From the NCBI GenBank assembly GCA_040002995.1, contig JBDUDK010000043.1, positions 12,571 to 76,570 on the forward strand: a stretch of DNA of 64,000 nucleotides, read 5' to 3'. Both the position numbers and the translations under genes were made by a program. Shown here one piece after another: positions 1 to 7,858 of the stretch (its first letter is position 1; each line of letters starts with the position of its first letter). The stretch comes from JBDUDK01 sp040002995. Lineage in GTDB: Bacteria > Actinomycetota > Acidimicrobiia > Acidimicrobiales > Ilumatobacteraceae. The notes under the pieces were generated by a model. The model made no database searches. It saw only the letters and a list, made by a program, of their open reading frames with translations, and was not told the origin of the DNA.

Positions 1-522
1 ATCGATGCCCATATCGAGCACGGCCGGCGCTTTCTCGCGGCGCTGCCCGACGCCGCACTTCGTGTTCTAGACCTTGGCAGCGGCGGTGGGATCCCTGGGC
101 TGGTCTTGGCCGCGGATCGTCCGGAATGGAACATGGTGCTCCTCGACCGCCGAGCACAGCGGACCGATTTCCTGCTTAGGGCAGTAGGACGTCTCGAATT
201 TCCCAACCTCGAGGTGGTCACGGGCGACGCGTCGGTGCTCGCACACAACGTGGAACATCGTGGGGCCTACGACGCGGTGGTGGCCCGCGCTTTTGGCCCA
301 CCGGCCGCCACCGCCGAGGCTGCGGCGGGGTTCTTGCGCGTTGGAGGGGTCCTGGTCGTCAGCGAGCCACCCGACCGCGATGCGGGGCGCTGGCCGGCGG
401 AGGCGCTGGCGGGGCTTGGCCTGGCGCTCGAGGATCCCGTTCTCGGATTCGTCCGGTTGCGAGCGAATAGCGCCTGTCCAGGAAAGTTCCCCCGCCGCCG
501 ACTGCGGCCGTTGTTGTTCTGA
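1..522 (+). CDS. rsmG: 16S rRNA (guanine-527 N7) methyltransferase RsmG, 3' part
   Basis: The gene is already open at base 1, so its N-terminus lies outside the window; about 173 residues are visible. They contain the SAM-binding glycine loop LDLGSGGGIPGLVLA and the GidB-type core that follows it. RsmG methylates G527 of 16S rRNA in the cytoplasm. It ends at TGA 520-522, just before a parS-like site and parA. The rsmG-parA-parB order is a classic origin-proximal arrangement. The family assignment is firm; only the missing start limits the entry. Confidence 0.93.
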   Translation: MDAHIEHGRRFLAALPDAALRVLDLGSGGGIPGLVLAADRPEWNMVLLDRRAQRTDFLLRAVGRLEFPNLEVVTGDASVLAHNVEHRGAYDAVVARAFGPPAATAEAAAGFLRVGGVLVVSEPPDRDAGRWPAEALAGLGLALEDPVLGFVRLRANSACPGKFPRRRLRPLLF

Positions 523-526
523 GCGA

Positions 527-542
527 TGTTCCACGTGAAACA
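527..542. promoter_or_regulatory. parS-like ParB binding site
   Basis: TGTTCCACGTGAAACA differs at one base from the palindromic consensus TGTTTCACGTGAAACA and fits the looser TGTTNCACGTGAAACA form. It sits between rsmG and parA, the usual place for origin-proximal parS. An ATG overlapping the site would read MFHVKH in frame with parA, which is probably fortuitous. Confidence 0.82.
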
Positions 543-624
543 CGCGCCATGCGCGGTGGAGCACACAGACAACGCTAGGATCCTGCCCGGTCGCCGCGGC
601 CGTCCACAGTTGAGCCGGAGCCTC

Positions 625-1440
625 ATGTCTGAGACCGATTCCTCGTCGCCACCTGCGCGGCCGTTGCCCCGCATCATGGCGATCGCCAATCAAAAGGGTG
701 GCGTCGGTAAGACGACGACCGCTATCAACCTGGGCGCGTGCCTCGCGGACCTCGGCGCCCGGACGCTCGTGGTCGACCTCGATCCGCAAGGCAACGCGAG
801 CACCGGCCTGGGCGTTGACACGCGTGGGCTCGAGTCATCGCTCTACGACGTGTTGCTGCGCGATGTCCCCCTCGAGGATTGTGTGGAGCCGACGTCGGTG
901 CGCAACTTGTTCGTGGCACCGGCCAGCCTCGACCTCGCCGGCGCCGAGATCGAACTCGTGCCGGCTTTCAGTCGCGAGACACGACTGAAGCGGGCCCTCG
1001 AACCCGTCATGGCCGATTACGACTACATCATCATCGACTGTCCCCCGTCGCTCGGCCTGTTGACGGTCAACGGCCTCGCCGCGGCCACCGAGGTGGTCGT
1101 GCCCATCCAATGCGAGTACTACGCCCTTGAGGGTTTGGGCCAGCTCCTCCGCAACGTCGACCTCGTTCGCAAGGGCCTGAACCCCACCCTGGAGGTCTCC
1201 GCGATCGTGCTCGTCATGTACGACGCCCGCACGAAGTTGGCCGATCAGGTCGTCGGCGAAGTCCGCAACCATTTCGGGGAGCTGGTGTGTCGCACGGTGG
1301 TGCCGCGGACCGTCCGTCTGTCGGAGGCGCCTTCGTACGGGCAGCCGATCATCGCGTTCGATCCATCATCGCGCGGCGCGATCGCGTATCGGGAACTGGC
1401 AAAGGAGATCGCGCATGGTGCGCCGAGCCGGCTTGGGTAA
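625..1440 (+). CDS. parA: Chromosome partitioning ATPase ParA (Soj)
   Basis: A Walker-type P-loop ATPase that binds nucleoid DNA and moves ParB-parS complexes during segregation. The deviant Walker A motif KGGVGKTT and the Walker B-like DYIIIDCPPSL are clear, followed by the QCEYYALEGLGQL segment typical of the family. The frame is open from ATG 526, but that start lies in the parS site; I prefer ATG 625, preceded by GGAG, giving 271 residues. ATG 676, right before the ATPase fold, is a second option. The 3' end overlaps parB by 26 bases, so the two are co-translated. Confidence 0.95.
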   Translation: MSETDSSSPPARPLPRIMAIANQKGGVGKTTTAINLGACLADLGARTLVVDLDPQGNASTGLGVDTRGLESSLYDVLLRDVPLEDCVEPTSVRNLFVAPASLDLAGAEIELVPAFSRETRLKRALEPVMADYDYIIIDCPPSLGLLTVNGLAAATEVVVPIQCEYYALEGLGQLLRNVDLVRKGLNPTLEVSAIVLVMYDARTKLADQVVGEVRNHFGELVCRTVVPRTVRLSEAPSYGQPIIAFDPSSRGAIAYRELAKEIAHGAPSRLG

Positions 1441-2311
1441 GGGTCTTGGGGCCCTGATCCCCAGCGAGCCCGTTCGCGACCAGTCGTCGGTGCTGCGCGA
1501 CGTGCCGGTGGCCGACATCGACCCCAACCCCCATCAGCCGCGCCAGCATTTCGACGAAGAGACGCTCGTGTCCCTGGCGGGCTCGGTGCGAGAAGTCGGT
1601 GTCCTGCAGCCCGTGCTCGTCCGTCCGTCGGCGGGTGGCCGATTCGAACTCATCGCCGGGGAGCGCCGCTGGCGGGCGGCGATGCGCGCCGGCCTCGATG
1701 TGATACCCGCGATAGTGCGGGAGACCGGCGACCTCCAGGCGGTGGAGCAGGCGTTGGTCGAGAACCTCCACAGGCAAGACCTCGGTGTGCTCGAGGAGGC
1801 CTCGGGCTACCAGCAGCTGATCGAGGACTTCGGCCTCACGCACGAAGACGTCGCCACGCGGGTCGGCAAAAGCCGGTCGGCGGTAACCAACACGCTCCGC
1901 TTGCTCCAGCTCCCCCCTTCGATCCAACAGCTCGTGGCCAGCGGGCGACTTTCGGCGGGGCACGCCCGCGCCCTCATGGGCACCCCCGACCGCGCCTTCC
2001 AAGAGGCGCTGGCTGGTCGCGCCGTACGCGACCAGCTCAGCGTGCGCGACGTCGAGGAGGCCGTGCGCCAACGCGGCGACCTTGTCCAAAGCGACTCCCC
2101 ACCCAGAGTCACCAAGGCCCGTCTCCGTCCGCCCGGCCTCCTCGAACTCGAAGAGTTGCTGTCGAGCTACCTCGACACGCGTGTGAAGGTCGACATGGGG
2201 GCCAAGCGTGGGAAGGTCCTGATCGAGTTCGCGACCCTCGAGGACCTCGAGCGGATCTATCGGCGTGTCGTGGAGCGTTCTCCCGCGCCCGCCGACCACC
2301 CTGAACACTAA
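1415..2311 (+). CDS. parB: Chromosome partitioning protein ParB (Spo0J)
   Basis: A 298-residue ParB that binds parS, spreads on DNA as a CTP-dependent clamp and stimulates ParA. Visible parts are the N-terminal LGKGLGALIP box, the CTP-binding GERRWRA motif at about residues 82-88, ALVENLHRQDL, a helix-turn-helix around VATRVGKSRSAVTNTLRLLQ, and a short C-terminal dimerisation domain after a Pro/Arg-rich linker. It starts inside the end of parA and is convergent with the cwlM-like gene 44 bases downstream. Confidence 0.96.
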   Translation: MVRRAGLGKGLGALIPSEPVRDQSSVLRDVPVADIDPNPHQPRQHFDEETLVSLAGSVREVGVLQPVLVRPSAGGRFELIAGERRWRAAMRAGLDVIPAIVRETGDLQAVEQALVENLHRQDLGVLEEASGYQQLIEDFGLTHEDVATRVGKSRSAVTNTLRLLQLPPSIQQLVASGRLSAGHARALMGTPDRAFQEALAGRAVRDQLSVRDVEEAVRQRGDLVQSDSPPRVTKARLRPPGLLELEELLSSYLDTRVKVDMGAKRGKVLIEFATLEDLERIYRRVVERSPAPADHPEH

Positions 2312-2319
2312 ACACAGCC

Positions 2320-2340
2320 TTGCCCACACCCTGTGGATGA
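2320..2340. other. Pair of DnaA-box-like nonamers
   Basis: TTGCCCACA (2320-2328, plus strand) and TCATCCACA (minus strand, 2340-2332) each differ by one base from the TTRTCCACA DnaA box, in inverted orientation three bases apart. They occupy the short convergent gap after parB. An isolated pair near the origin could titrate DnaA, but chance occurrence is possible. Confidence 0.3.
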
Positions 2341-2355
2341 CGGCGGCTGAGCTCG

Positions 2356-3342
2356 CTATCCGGCCTGGACAGGCTCGTGCACCCACGCCCGCAGAGCTTC
2401 GACCACGGCGTGAGACACGAGTGGAGCGCGCAGCACAACCTGGGACAACGGTCCAAGCTCGCAGACCACGGCGGTCATCCGCGTCTCGCGCAGAATGGGA
2501 TGGCGCATACCCGAAGGTAAGGCGCTGACCCTCGACAAGATCGGTTGAAGGCCAGCGAGGAGATGGCGAGCCAAGCGCTCGCCTCCCGGCGATCGGAAAC
2601 CCTCCGTGGCGTAGAAGCTCACGCCGCATTGCTCGCTGGCCGCGGCGAAGCTCACGTAGGCGTCGGCACCGAAGTCGTTGGCCGCGCCGGCCTGCTCGGA
2701 AGGGTCTTGGCTGTCGACGACGAGCACGAGCCCTCCGGCCGCCCGGAGCGAGCGGTCGACGGCACGGGCGACGGTCACGAGTTCCGTCGTGCGGCCCAGC
2801 ACCAGACGTCGCCCATGGAGTGTCCTCGGCTGAGTTAAGAGTGATTCCCGTTCCCGAACCGTCGCGATGATCTCGGACGCGTCCTCATTGCGGCTGCCGC
2901 AGCGGCGTAGGGCGGCCAGTGTCTCGTAGCCACAAATCCCGTCGATGTTCAGACCGACGTTGCGTTGGAACTCGCTCATCGCTGCCGCGGTCGCCTGACC
3001 AAAGATGCCGTCGGCTCGGCCGGCATCGAAGCCGAGGCCGCCGAGTGTGCGCTGAAGTACCGCAACATCGTCGCCGCGCATCAGCGGTGATCGAAGTGAG
3101 AGTTCGCGATCACCGAGCCGGTAACTGGCCTCAACCAGGGCCGCCCATGTCGATGCATCGCAGATGCCATCGGCTCGCAGGCCCCTGACCTGCTGGAAGC
3201 CCCGAAGGGCGTCGGCCGTGGCGGGTCCGTAGTCGCCGTGCTCGAGCCCGCAGTCGTAGCCCGCGGCGTGAAGGCGGCGCTGGAGATCGCGGACGGCCTC
3301 GCCCTCCGCGCCAAGGCCGAGAGCAGGGCGGTCTACAGGAAT
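2356..3342 (-). CDS. cwlM: CwlM-like peptidoglycan-binding protein with degenerate amidase domain
   Basis: Two peptidoglycan-binding repeats ([16 protein letters not shown]... and [20 protein letters not shown]...) linked by [11 protein letters not shown], which matches the CwlM linker EASYRLGARTL, then a C-terminal Amidase_3-like domain. The zinc-binding DPGHGG block is replaced by RRLVLGRTT and the later His by AYVSFAAA; only the Glu in VVCELG remains, so an active amidase is unlikely. CwlM in mycobacteria is a non-enzymatic activator of MurA. Position directly after trxA matches. The start is uncertain: there is no ATG, GTG or TTG between the trxA stop and the first repeat. The upstream option is ATG 3564, deep inside trxA; ATT 3342 is listed here as a working boundary. 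Confidence 0.8.
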   Translation of the reverse strand: MPVDRPALGLGAEGEAVRDLQRRLHAAGYDCGLEHGDYGPATADALRGFQQVRGLRADGICDASTWAALVEASYRLGDRELSLRSPLMRGDDVAVLQRTLGGLGFDAGRADGIFGQATAAAMSEFQRNVGLNIDGICGYETLAALRRCGSRNEDASEIIATVRERESLLTQPRTLHGRRLVLGRTTELVTVARAVDRSLRAAGGLVLVVDSQDPSEQAGAANDFGADAYVSFAAASEQCGVSFYATEGFRSPGGERLARHLLAGLQPILSRVSALPSGMRHPILRETRMTAVVCELGPLSQVVLRAPLVSHAVVEALRAWVHEPVQAG

Positions 3343-3656
3343 TCCCCGAGCTCTTGGAGTAGTTGACCCTTCCCCTTGGCTCCGATGAGGCGCTTGGCGG
3401 GGGAGCCGTCTTTGAAGACGATGAGCGTGGGGATGCTCATCACGTCGAACCGCCGGGCCAGGTCGGGATGGTCGTCGACGTTGAGCTTGGCCACCGTGAT
3501 CGTGCCATTCTCCGAGGCGATCTCCTCGAGGATCGGGGCGATCATCTTGCACGGACCACACCACTCAGCCCAGAAGTCAACGATGACCGGCCCGGTAGCG
3601 GCACCGATGATCTCGTCGAATGTCTGAGTGGACAGCGTGGTGATGGCCTGGGCCAT
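3333..3656 (-). CDS. trxA: Thioredoxin
   Basis: A complete 107-residue thioredoxin, a cytoplasmic disulfide reductase. The active site WCGPC (Cys33, Cys36) and the cis-proline loop MSIPTL are intact. A GAGGT ribosome binding site lies 6 bases before ATG 3656. Its reductant is the TrxB encoded just upstream on the same strand, 72 bases away. The 3' end overlaps the frame of the cwlM-like gene. Confidence 0.97.
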   Translation of the reverse strand: MAQAITTLSTQTFDEIIGAATGPVIVDFWAEWCGPCKMIAPILEEIASENGTITVAKLNVDDHPDLARRFDVMSIPTLIVFKDGSPAKRLIGAKGKGQLLQELGEFL

Positions 3657-3728
3657 GAGGACCTCACTTCAAGTGGGACAGACGGCAAATGCTACCGGCG
3701 TCGGCTTGAAAACTCGGTTTGCGCGAGT

Positions 3729-4673
3729 TCAGTGATGATCGTGAGCTTCGAGCCAACGCTCGGCGTCGATCGCCGCCATGCAGCCCGAGCCCGCGGCCGT
3801 GACGGCCTGACGATAGACGTGGTCTTGGACGTCGCCCGACGCAAAGACACCGTCGATATTGGTGGCGGTACCGACCGTCGTGACGAGGTACCCGTCGTCG
3901 TCCATCGTGAGGATGCCGCGGAACAGGTCGGTATTCGGCCGATGCCCGATTGCCACGAACAGGCCGCCGAGCGCGACCTTTCGCTCCTCGCCTGTCTGAG
4001 TGTTGCGAACAATCGCGCCCTCGAGCTTTTGGTCGCCGACGAGGTCGACGACGGTGTGGTTCCAGAGGAATTCGATCCGCTCGTTCTTGAACGCGCGCTC
4101 CTGCATGATCTTCGATGCGCGCAGGTGATCGCGGCGGTGGATCACCGTCACCTTGCTCGCGAACTTCGTGAGAAAGATCGCTTCCTCGATCGCCGAATCA
4201 CCGCCTCCGACAACGGCGATCTCATGACCGCGGAAGAAGAAGCCGTCGCATGTCGCGCATGTGGAGAGGCCGTGGCCCAGGAGGCGGGTCTCAGCGGGAA
4301 GGCCGAGCATCAGTGATTGCGCACCGGTGGAAACAATGACGGAGCGAGCGAGGTACTCATCGTCGCCGACCCACGCGCGCAGCGGCCGGCCCGAGAAGTC
4401 GACCAGCGTCACCTTCGCGGTGAGGAACTCGGCGCCGAACCGAATCGCCTGGTCACGCATCCGATCCATGAGTTCGGGGCCCATCACGCCCTCGGGGAAA
4501 CCGGGGTAGTTCTCGACCTCAGTGGTGAGCATCAGCTGGCCACCGGGTTGGTCGGACGTGGAGGACGCCTCACCTTCGATGACGAGTGGTGCGAGATTGG
4601 CCCGTGCCGCGTAAATCGCAGCCGTGAGACCCGCAGGGCCCGAGCCGATGATGATGACGTTGCGCTCGGTCAT
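3729..4673 (-). CDS. trxB: Thioredoxin reductase (NADPH)
   Basis: A 314-residue flavoprotein that passes electrons from NADPH to thioredoxin. The FAD-binding GSGPAGLTAAIYAARA, the redox-active CATC at residues 139-142, the NADPH-binding GGGDSA and the C-terminal GVFASGDVQD are all present. The frame is open further upstream, but ATG 4673 starts at MTERNVIIIG and forms an ATGA overlap with the upstream membrane-protein gene. It is part of the minus-strand run from the kinase gene to cwlM. Confidence 0.97.
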   Translation of the reverse strand: MTERNVIIIGSGPAGLTAAIYAARANLAPLVIEGEASSTSDQPGGQLMLTTEVENYPGFPEGVMGPELMDRMRDQAIRFGAEFLTAKVTLVDFSGRPLRAWVGDDEYLARSVIVSTGAQSLMLGLPAETRLLGHGLSTCATCDGFFFRGHEIAVVGGGDSAIEEAIFLTKFASKVTVIHRRDHLRASKIMQERAFKNERIEFLWNHTVVDLVGDQKLEGAIVRNTQTGEERKVALGGLFVAIGHRPNTDLFRGILTMDDDGYLVTTVGTATNIDGVFASGDVQDHVYRQAVTAAGSGCMAAIDAERWLEAHDHH

Positions 4674-4978
4674 ACCGACCGCCTGGTTCGCCTCGACCAG
4701 CACAGCGAGCCGGCCGCGAGGAAGACGGCCGCGGCGATGATGTAGGAGAACCAAACCCCGCCCGGGAGGAAGTTCGTCAACACGCGGACCGCAGTGATGG
4801 TGACGAGCACCAGCGCCACGGTCGCGAGAACAGCGATGACGAACCCGAACACGATGCCGCGGACGATCTTGATGACCGGCCCGGTTGCCCTATCTCTGAC
4901 CCTGCCGACCAGGCGCACGATGAGGTCGGCCGCCTGCGCCGGCCAATTGGAGGCGGTGAGCGGTTCTTGCGTTGCCAT
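4670..4978 (-). CDS. Small two-helix membrane protein
   Basis: 102 residues with two clear transmembrane helices, roughly residues 41-66 (IVFGFVIAVLATVALVLVTI) and 77-97 (WFSYIIAAAVFLAAGSLCW), after an amphipathic N-terminus. It resembles the small holin-like proteins found in actinobacterial trx regions, but I cannot assign a function. It sits 12 bases after the anti-sigma candidate and its stop overlaps the trxB start (ATGA), so it is probably co-translated with trxB. Confidence 0.7.
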   Translation of the reverse strand: MATQEPLTASNWPAQAADLIVRLVGRVRDRATGPVIKIVRGIVFGFVIAVLATVALVLVTITAVRVLTNFLPGGVWFSYIIAAAVFLAAGSLCWSRRTRRSV

Positions 4979-4990
4979 AGGCGACGCAGC

Positions 4991-5722
4991 CTACGGTACG
5001 GCTACTTCGATCACTCGATGGCAGTCCTCGATGGCAAGGGCCGTGAGATGAGCGTGTCCGAAGCTGTCGGTGGTGACGAACAGTTCCGCGGGCGTGTCTT
5101 GATACGTGATCGATCCGATGCGCTCGCCCGCGAAGGAACATGTCGGAGAAACGGTCGTGGCAGGAGGCGGCGCCGCCAACGCGTCGCGCGCCGCTTGGTA
5201 CGCCGTCACGAGCTCCTGCGGCGAGTTGTAGCTCCGATCGGCGAGGGCGCCCGCAAACGCAGTGGCGGCGGGGGCAGCAGCAGACGCGGCAGCCGTGGTC
5301 GTGGCGGCCGCCGCTTCGGTGGCCGCGGCTGTGTCGGCCGCCTTGACCTGGGGGGCGGCGCCCGCCGTGGCCGCGGCGGTTGTGCCGGTCGCGGAACTCA
5401 GCCGCGAGTCGTTGTGCCGGTTGGAAACTACGAAGATGAGAGATGCCGCAGCGGCGGCCGCCACGAGGCCGGCACCCACGGCGAGGATGGGCCGGCGGCG
5501 TAGCGGAATCACGTTGCTCTCGGGGGCAGCGGCGAGAGCGGCCGCTACCAGGCGTTCCCGGACGGCCGGGGCAGGGGGATCGACATCGGCGATGGCTGCC
5601 TTTTGGGACGCGAACTGCCGCACCCGCGCAACGACCGCAGGGTCGTTGTTGTCAGCAGTGCCGTTGTCGTCGAGAAGGTCGCTGGCCTGCTCATCGATCG
5701 GGGTCGCGTCGAAGTCACTCAT
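4991..5722 (-). CDS. Probable membrane anti-sigma factor
   Basis: 243 residues: an acidic cytoplasmic N-terminus, one transmembrane helix at about residues 79-101 (ILAVGAGLVAAAAAASLIFVV), an Ala/Thr-rich extracytoplasmic linker and a C-terminal domain with a Cys pair (SPTCSF ... EDCHRV) that may form a disulfide. No zinc-binding HxxxCxxC motif is visible. Its start overlaps the stop of the ECF sigma gene (5719-5722), and the same position in M. tuberculosis holds the SigM anti-sigma factor. The role is inferred mainly from that context. Confidence 0.65.
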   Translation of the reverse strand: MSDFDATPIDEQASDLLDDNGTADNNDPAVVARVRQFASQKAAIADVDPPAPAVRERLVAAALAAAPESNVIPLRRRPILAVGAGLVAAAAAASLIFVVSNRHNDSRLSSATGTTAAATAGAAPQVKAADTAAATEAAAATTTAAASAAAPAATAFAGALADRSYNSPQELVTAYQAARDALAAPPPATTVSPTCSFAGERIGSITYQDTPAELFVTTDSFGHAHLTALAIEDCHRVIEVAVP

Positions 5723-6279
5723 GGTTCGTTGCTTGGACGTTCGGTGGTTGGTTCAGGGTTCCCGAGTGCTCGCGAAAGGGCGGCGCGTCCTCGTGCGATC
5801 CTCGACCGTACGGTGCCGGGCGGTATCCCGAGCACGTCGGCGATCTCGGCATAGTCGAGTTCGCACAGGTCGCGGAGTACGACGGCGGTGCGGAACTCCA
5901 TGGGTAACGTGCGCAGCGCCGACTCGATATCGAGCCGATCGGAAACGGCGGACGCGACCGTGGGGCCGCCCGCCCGTGGCTCCGGAAGCTCGGCCCTGGG
6001 ATCGGGGCGGCGGGACCTCCGGCGGAGCTCATCGAGGCACGAGTTGGTGGTTATTCGATAGAGCCAGGTCGAAAACGTCGAGCGCCCGTCGAAACGGGGA
6101 AGTCCGCGCACCGCCGCGATGAGGGCCTCCTGCGCGGCATCCGCCGCGTCGGCCTCCGAGCCCATGAGCCGGCGGGCGAGGCCGTGCACCCGGTCGACGT
6201 GGCGGCGCAGGAGCCGGTCGAGCGCAGAGCGATCGCCCCGCTGCGCGGCGGCGACGAGCTCAGCGTCCGGGTCGGCCAT
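5719..6279 (-). CDS. ECF-family RNA polymerase sigma factor (SigM-like position)
   Basis: 186 residues with region 2 (DAAQEALIAAVRGLPRFDGRSTFSTWLYRI) and region 4 (LPMEFRTAVVLRDLCELDYAEIADVLGIPPGTVRSRIARGR). The open frame extends upstream, but ATG 6279 (MADPDAELVAAAQRGD) is the normal family start. It is followed by the likely anti-sigma gene with a 4-base overlap and preceded by the kinase gene at 16 bases. Synteny with M. tuberculosis sigM supports a cell-envelope stress role, though subgroup membership needs a phylogeny. Confidence 0.93.
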   Translation of the reverse strand: MADPDAELVAAAQRGDRSALDRLLRRHVDRVHGLARRLMGSEADAADAAQEALIAAVRGLPRFDGRSTFSTWLYRITTNSCLDELRRRSRRPDPRAELPEPRAGGPTVASAVSDRLDIESALRTLPMEFRTAVVLRDLCELDYAEIADVLGIPPGTVRSRIARGRAALSRALGNPEPTTERPSNEP

Positions 6280-6295
6280 GGTGCGTTGAGCGTAT

Positions 6296-7795
6296 TCAGG
6301 AGCGGAACGAGACGTCGGCGATCCTGAGCTGGTTAGCCGCGCCGACGTCGGTGATGAGCAGTAGGACGTAGCGACCGGTGGGTTCGAGCGCGAACGAGGT
6401 CGTGCCTGCGATGTCGGCTTGTCCGGTGACCGGCTGACCCCAGGCGGCGAAGTTGTCGTGCGGGGCGTCGGCGACAAACACCTGCGCGCCCCACCCCGAC
6501 GTCGAACTTTCGACCACGAGCCTTGTGGCCGGTTTGGTCAATTGGAATACGAGACCGACACCGCCCTTAAAGGCGAGCGAGCGCTGCCGGTAACGCTCGG
6601 TGGACCAGACAGTGGCGGCGTCGCGATCCGTGAGGGCACCGAGATGTTGCGGGTCCTCGTGTCCATCACCGGGGGAAGGGTCGAGTTCGCTGACCGCCCG
6701 CGCGGTGGGGTCGTGCCGTTCGAGCGGCACGCCGATGACGCGGTGGAGGAACTGGTTTCCCTCACTGGTGGCATTGGCCGCCGCTCCCGCAAGGACAAGG
6801 GCCGCAATGAGCACCCCCACGACCAGGACCGGACCGACCCACCGCGGCCGCCGCTCCGCGTCATCGTGGCGGACCTTCGGCGATGCCGTAGGCCGAACGG
6901 GCGTGGGATCGACGTGCTCAACGGGTGGCGGAGGGGTCGGATCGGGCAACGCGACAAGGCGCGTCTGGCCGCGCAGGGCGGCGGCTACTTCGTCGGCTGC
7001 TTGGGGCCGGTTCTCGGGTTGCCGGGCGAGGCATGCCCGCACGACCGTGGCCAGGTCTTCGGGCACGTCGGGGCGAAGCGAGCGCACATCGGGGGCGCGG
7101 CTGTGGATCCGCGCGAGTGCCGTCGACGCGTCGGTGTTGCCCCGGAAGGGGACCTCACCCGTGAGGCACTCGAAAAGCATGACGCCCAGGGCAAATAGGT
7201 CGGCTCGGCCGTCGACGTTGTCGCCGGTGACCTGTTCGGGCGCGAGGTACTTGGCCGTCCCCAGCATCGAGTGGTCGGTGGTGAGATCGTCGCCGAGCGC
7301 AATCGCCTTGGCGATGCCGAAGTCGCTCACCATGGCGCGGCCTTCGGCGGTGAGCAAGACGTTGGCGGGTTTGATGTCGCGATGGACGATGCCGGCGCGG
7401 TGCGCGGCGCCCAGCGCGTCAGCGACCTGCGCACCAATCGCCCGCGTGTGCGCGATCGGAAGCCGGCCGCTTCCGTCGAGAACCTCACGGAGCGTGTGGC
7501 CCTCGACGAGCGGCATCACAATCGCGGACACACCGTCGGTGTTCACGGTGTCGAACACCGGCACGATCGAAGGGTGGTGGAGCCGGGCCGCCGCCAGTGC
7601 CTCACGACGGAAGCGTTCGACCACCAATGGCTCAGCCGCGAGTGACGCCTTCAGGACCTTGACGGCGACCGGCCGTTGCAACACGAGGTCGGTGGCCTCC
7701 CAGACCTGGGCCATTCCACCCGCGGCGATCGGTCGCGTCAGCCGGTAGCGATCGCAAAGGAGCATCCCGGAGACCGGGCAGGACGGAGCGGTCAC
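6296..7795 (-). CDS. Membrane Ser/Thr protein kinase with extracellular discoidin-like domain
   Basis: 499 residues. The kinase domain (about 17-275) is complete: glycine loop AAGGMAQVWEA, Lys46 in VAVK, HRDIKPAN with Asp140, DFGIAK with Asp158, and the APEQ segment. A Pro-rich linker leads to a transmembrane helix near 320-341 (GPVLVVGVLIAALVLAGAAA) and an extracellular beta-rich domain ending in TGRYVLLLITDVGAANQLRIADVSF, like the F5/8-type domain at the end of actinobacterial MviN. It occupies the mviN/murJ slot of the conserved block, but no MurJ flippase precedes it. It probably phosphorylates cell-wall regulators such as the nearby CwlM homologue; that is inference. Confidence 0.92.
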   Translation of the reverse strand: MTAPSCPVSGMLLCDRYRLTRPIAAGGMAQVWEATDLVLQRPVAVKVLKASLAAEPLVVERFRREALAAARLHHPSIVPVFDTVNTDGVSAIVMPLVEGHTLREVLDGSGRLPIAHTRAIGAQVADALGAAHRAGIVHRDIKPANVLLTAEGRAMVSDFGIAKAIALGDDLTTDHSMLGTAKYLAPEQVTGDNVDGRADLFALGVMLFECLTGEVPFRGNTDASTALARIHSRAPDVRSLRPDVPEDLATVVRACLARQPENRPQAADEVAAALRGQTRLVALPDPTPPPPVEHVDPTPVRPTASPKVRHDDAERRPRWVGPVLVVGVLIAALVLAGAAANATSEGNQFLHRVIGVPLERHDPTARAVSELDPSPGDGHEDPQHLGALTDRDAATVWSTERYRQRSLAFKGGVGLVFQLTKPATRLVVESSTSGWGAQVFVADAPHDNFAAWGQPVTGQADIAGTTSFALEPTGRYVLLLITDVGAANQLRIADVSFRS

Positions 7796-7858
7796 GACTC
7801 CGCCGACCGTAATGGCCGCGGCTGGCCTATACCGGTCACACGGTGCAACAACCTGCTC

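Noticed and set aside
243..258. Second parS-like sequence inside rsmG (ACGTGGAACA)
   Set aside because: Only ten bases match one half; the other half does not, so it is not a palindrome.
1349..2629. 426-codon minus-strand frame over parB
   Set aside because: It is the antisense of a clear ParB gene, low in domain signal and typical of GC-rich shadow frames.
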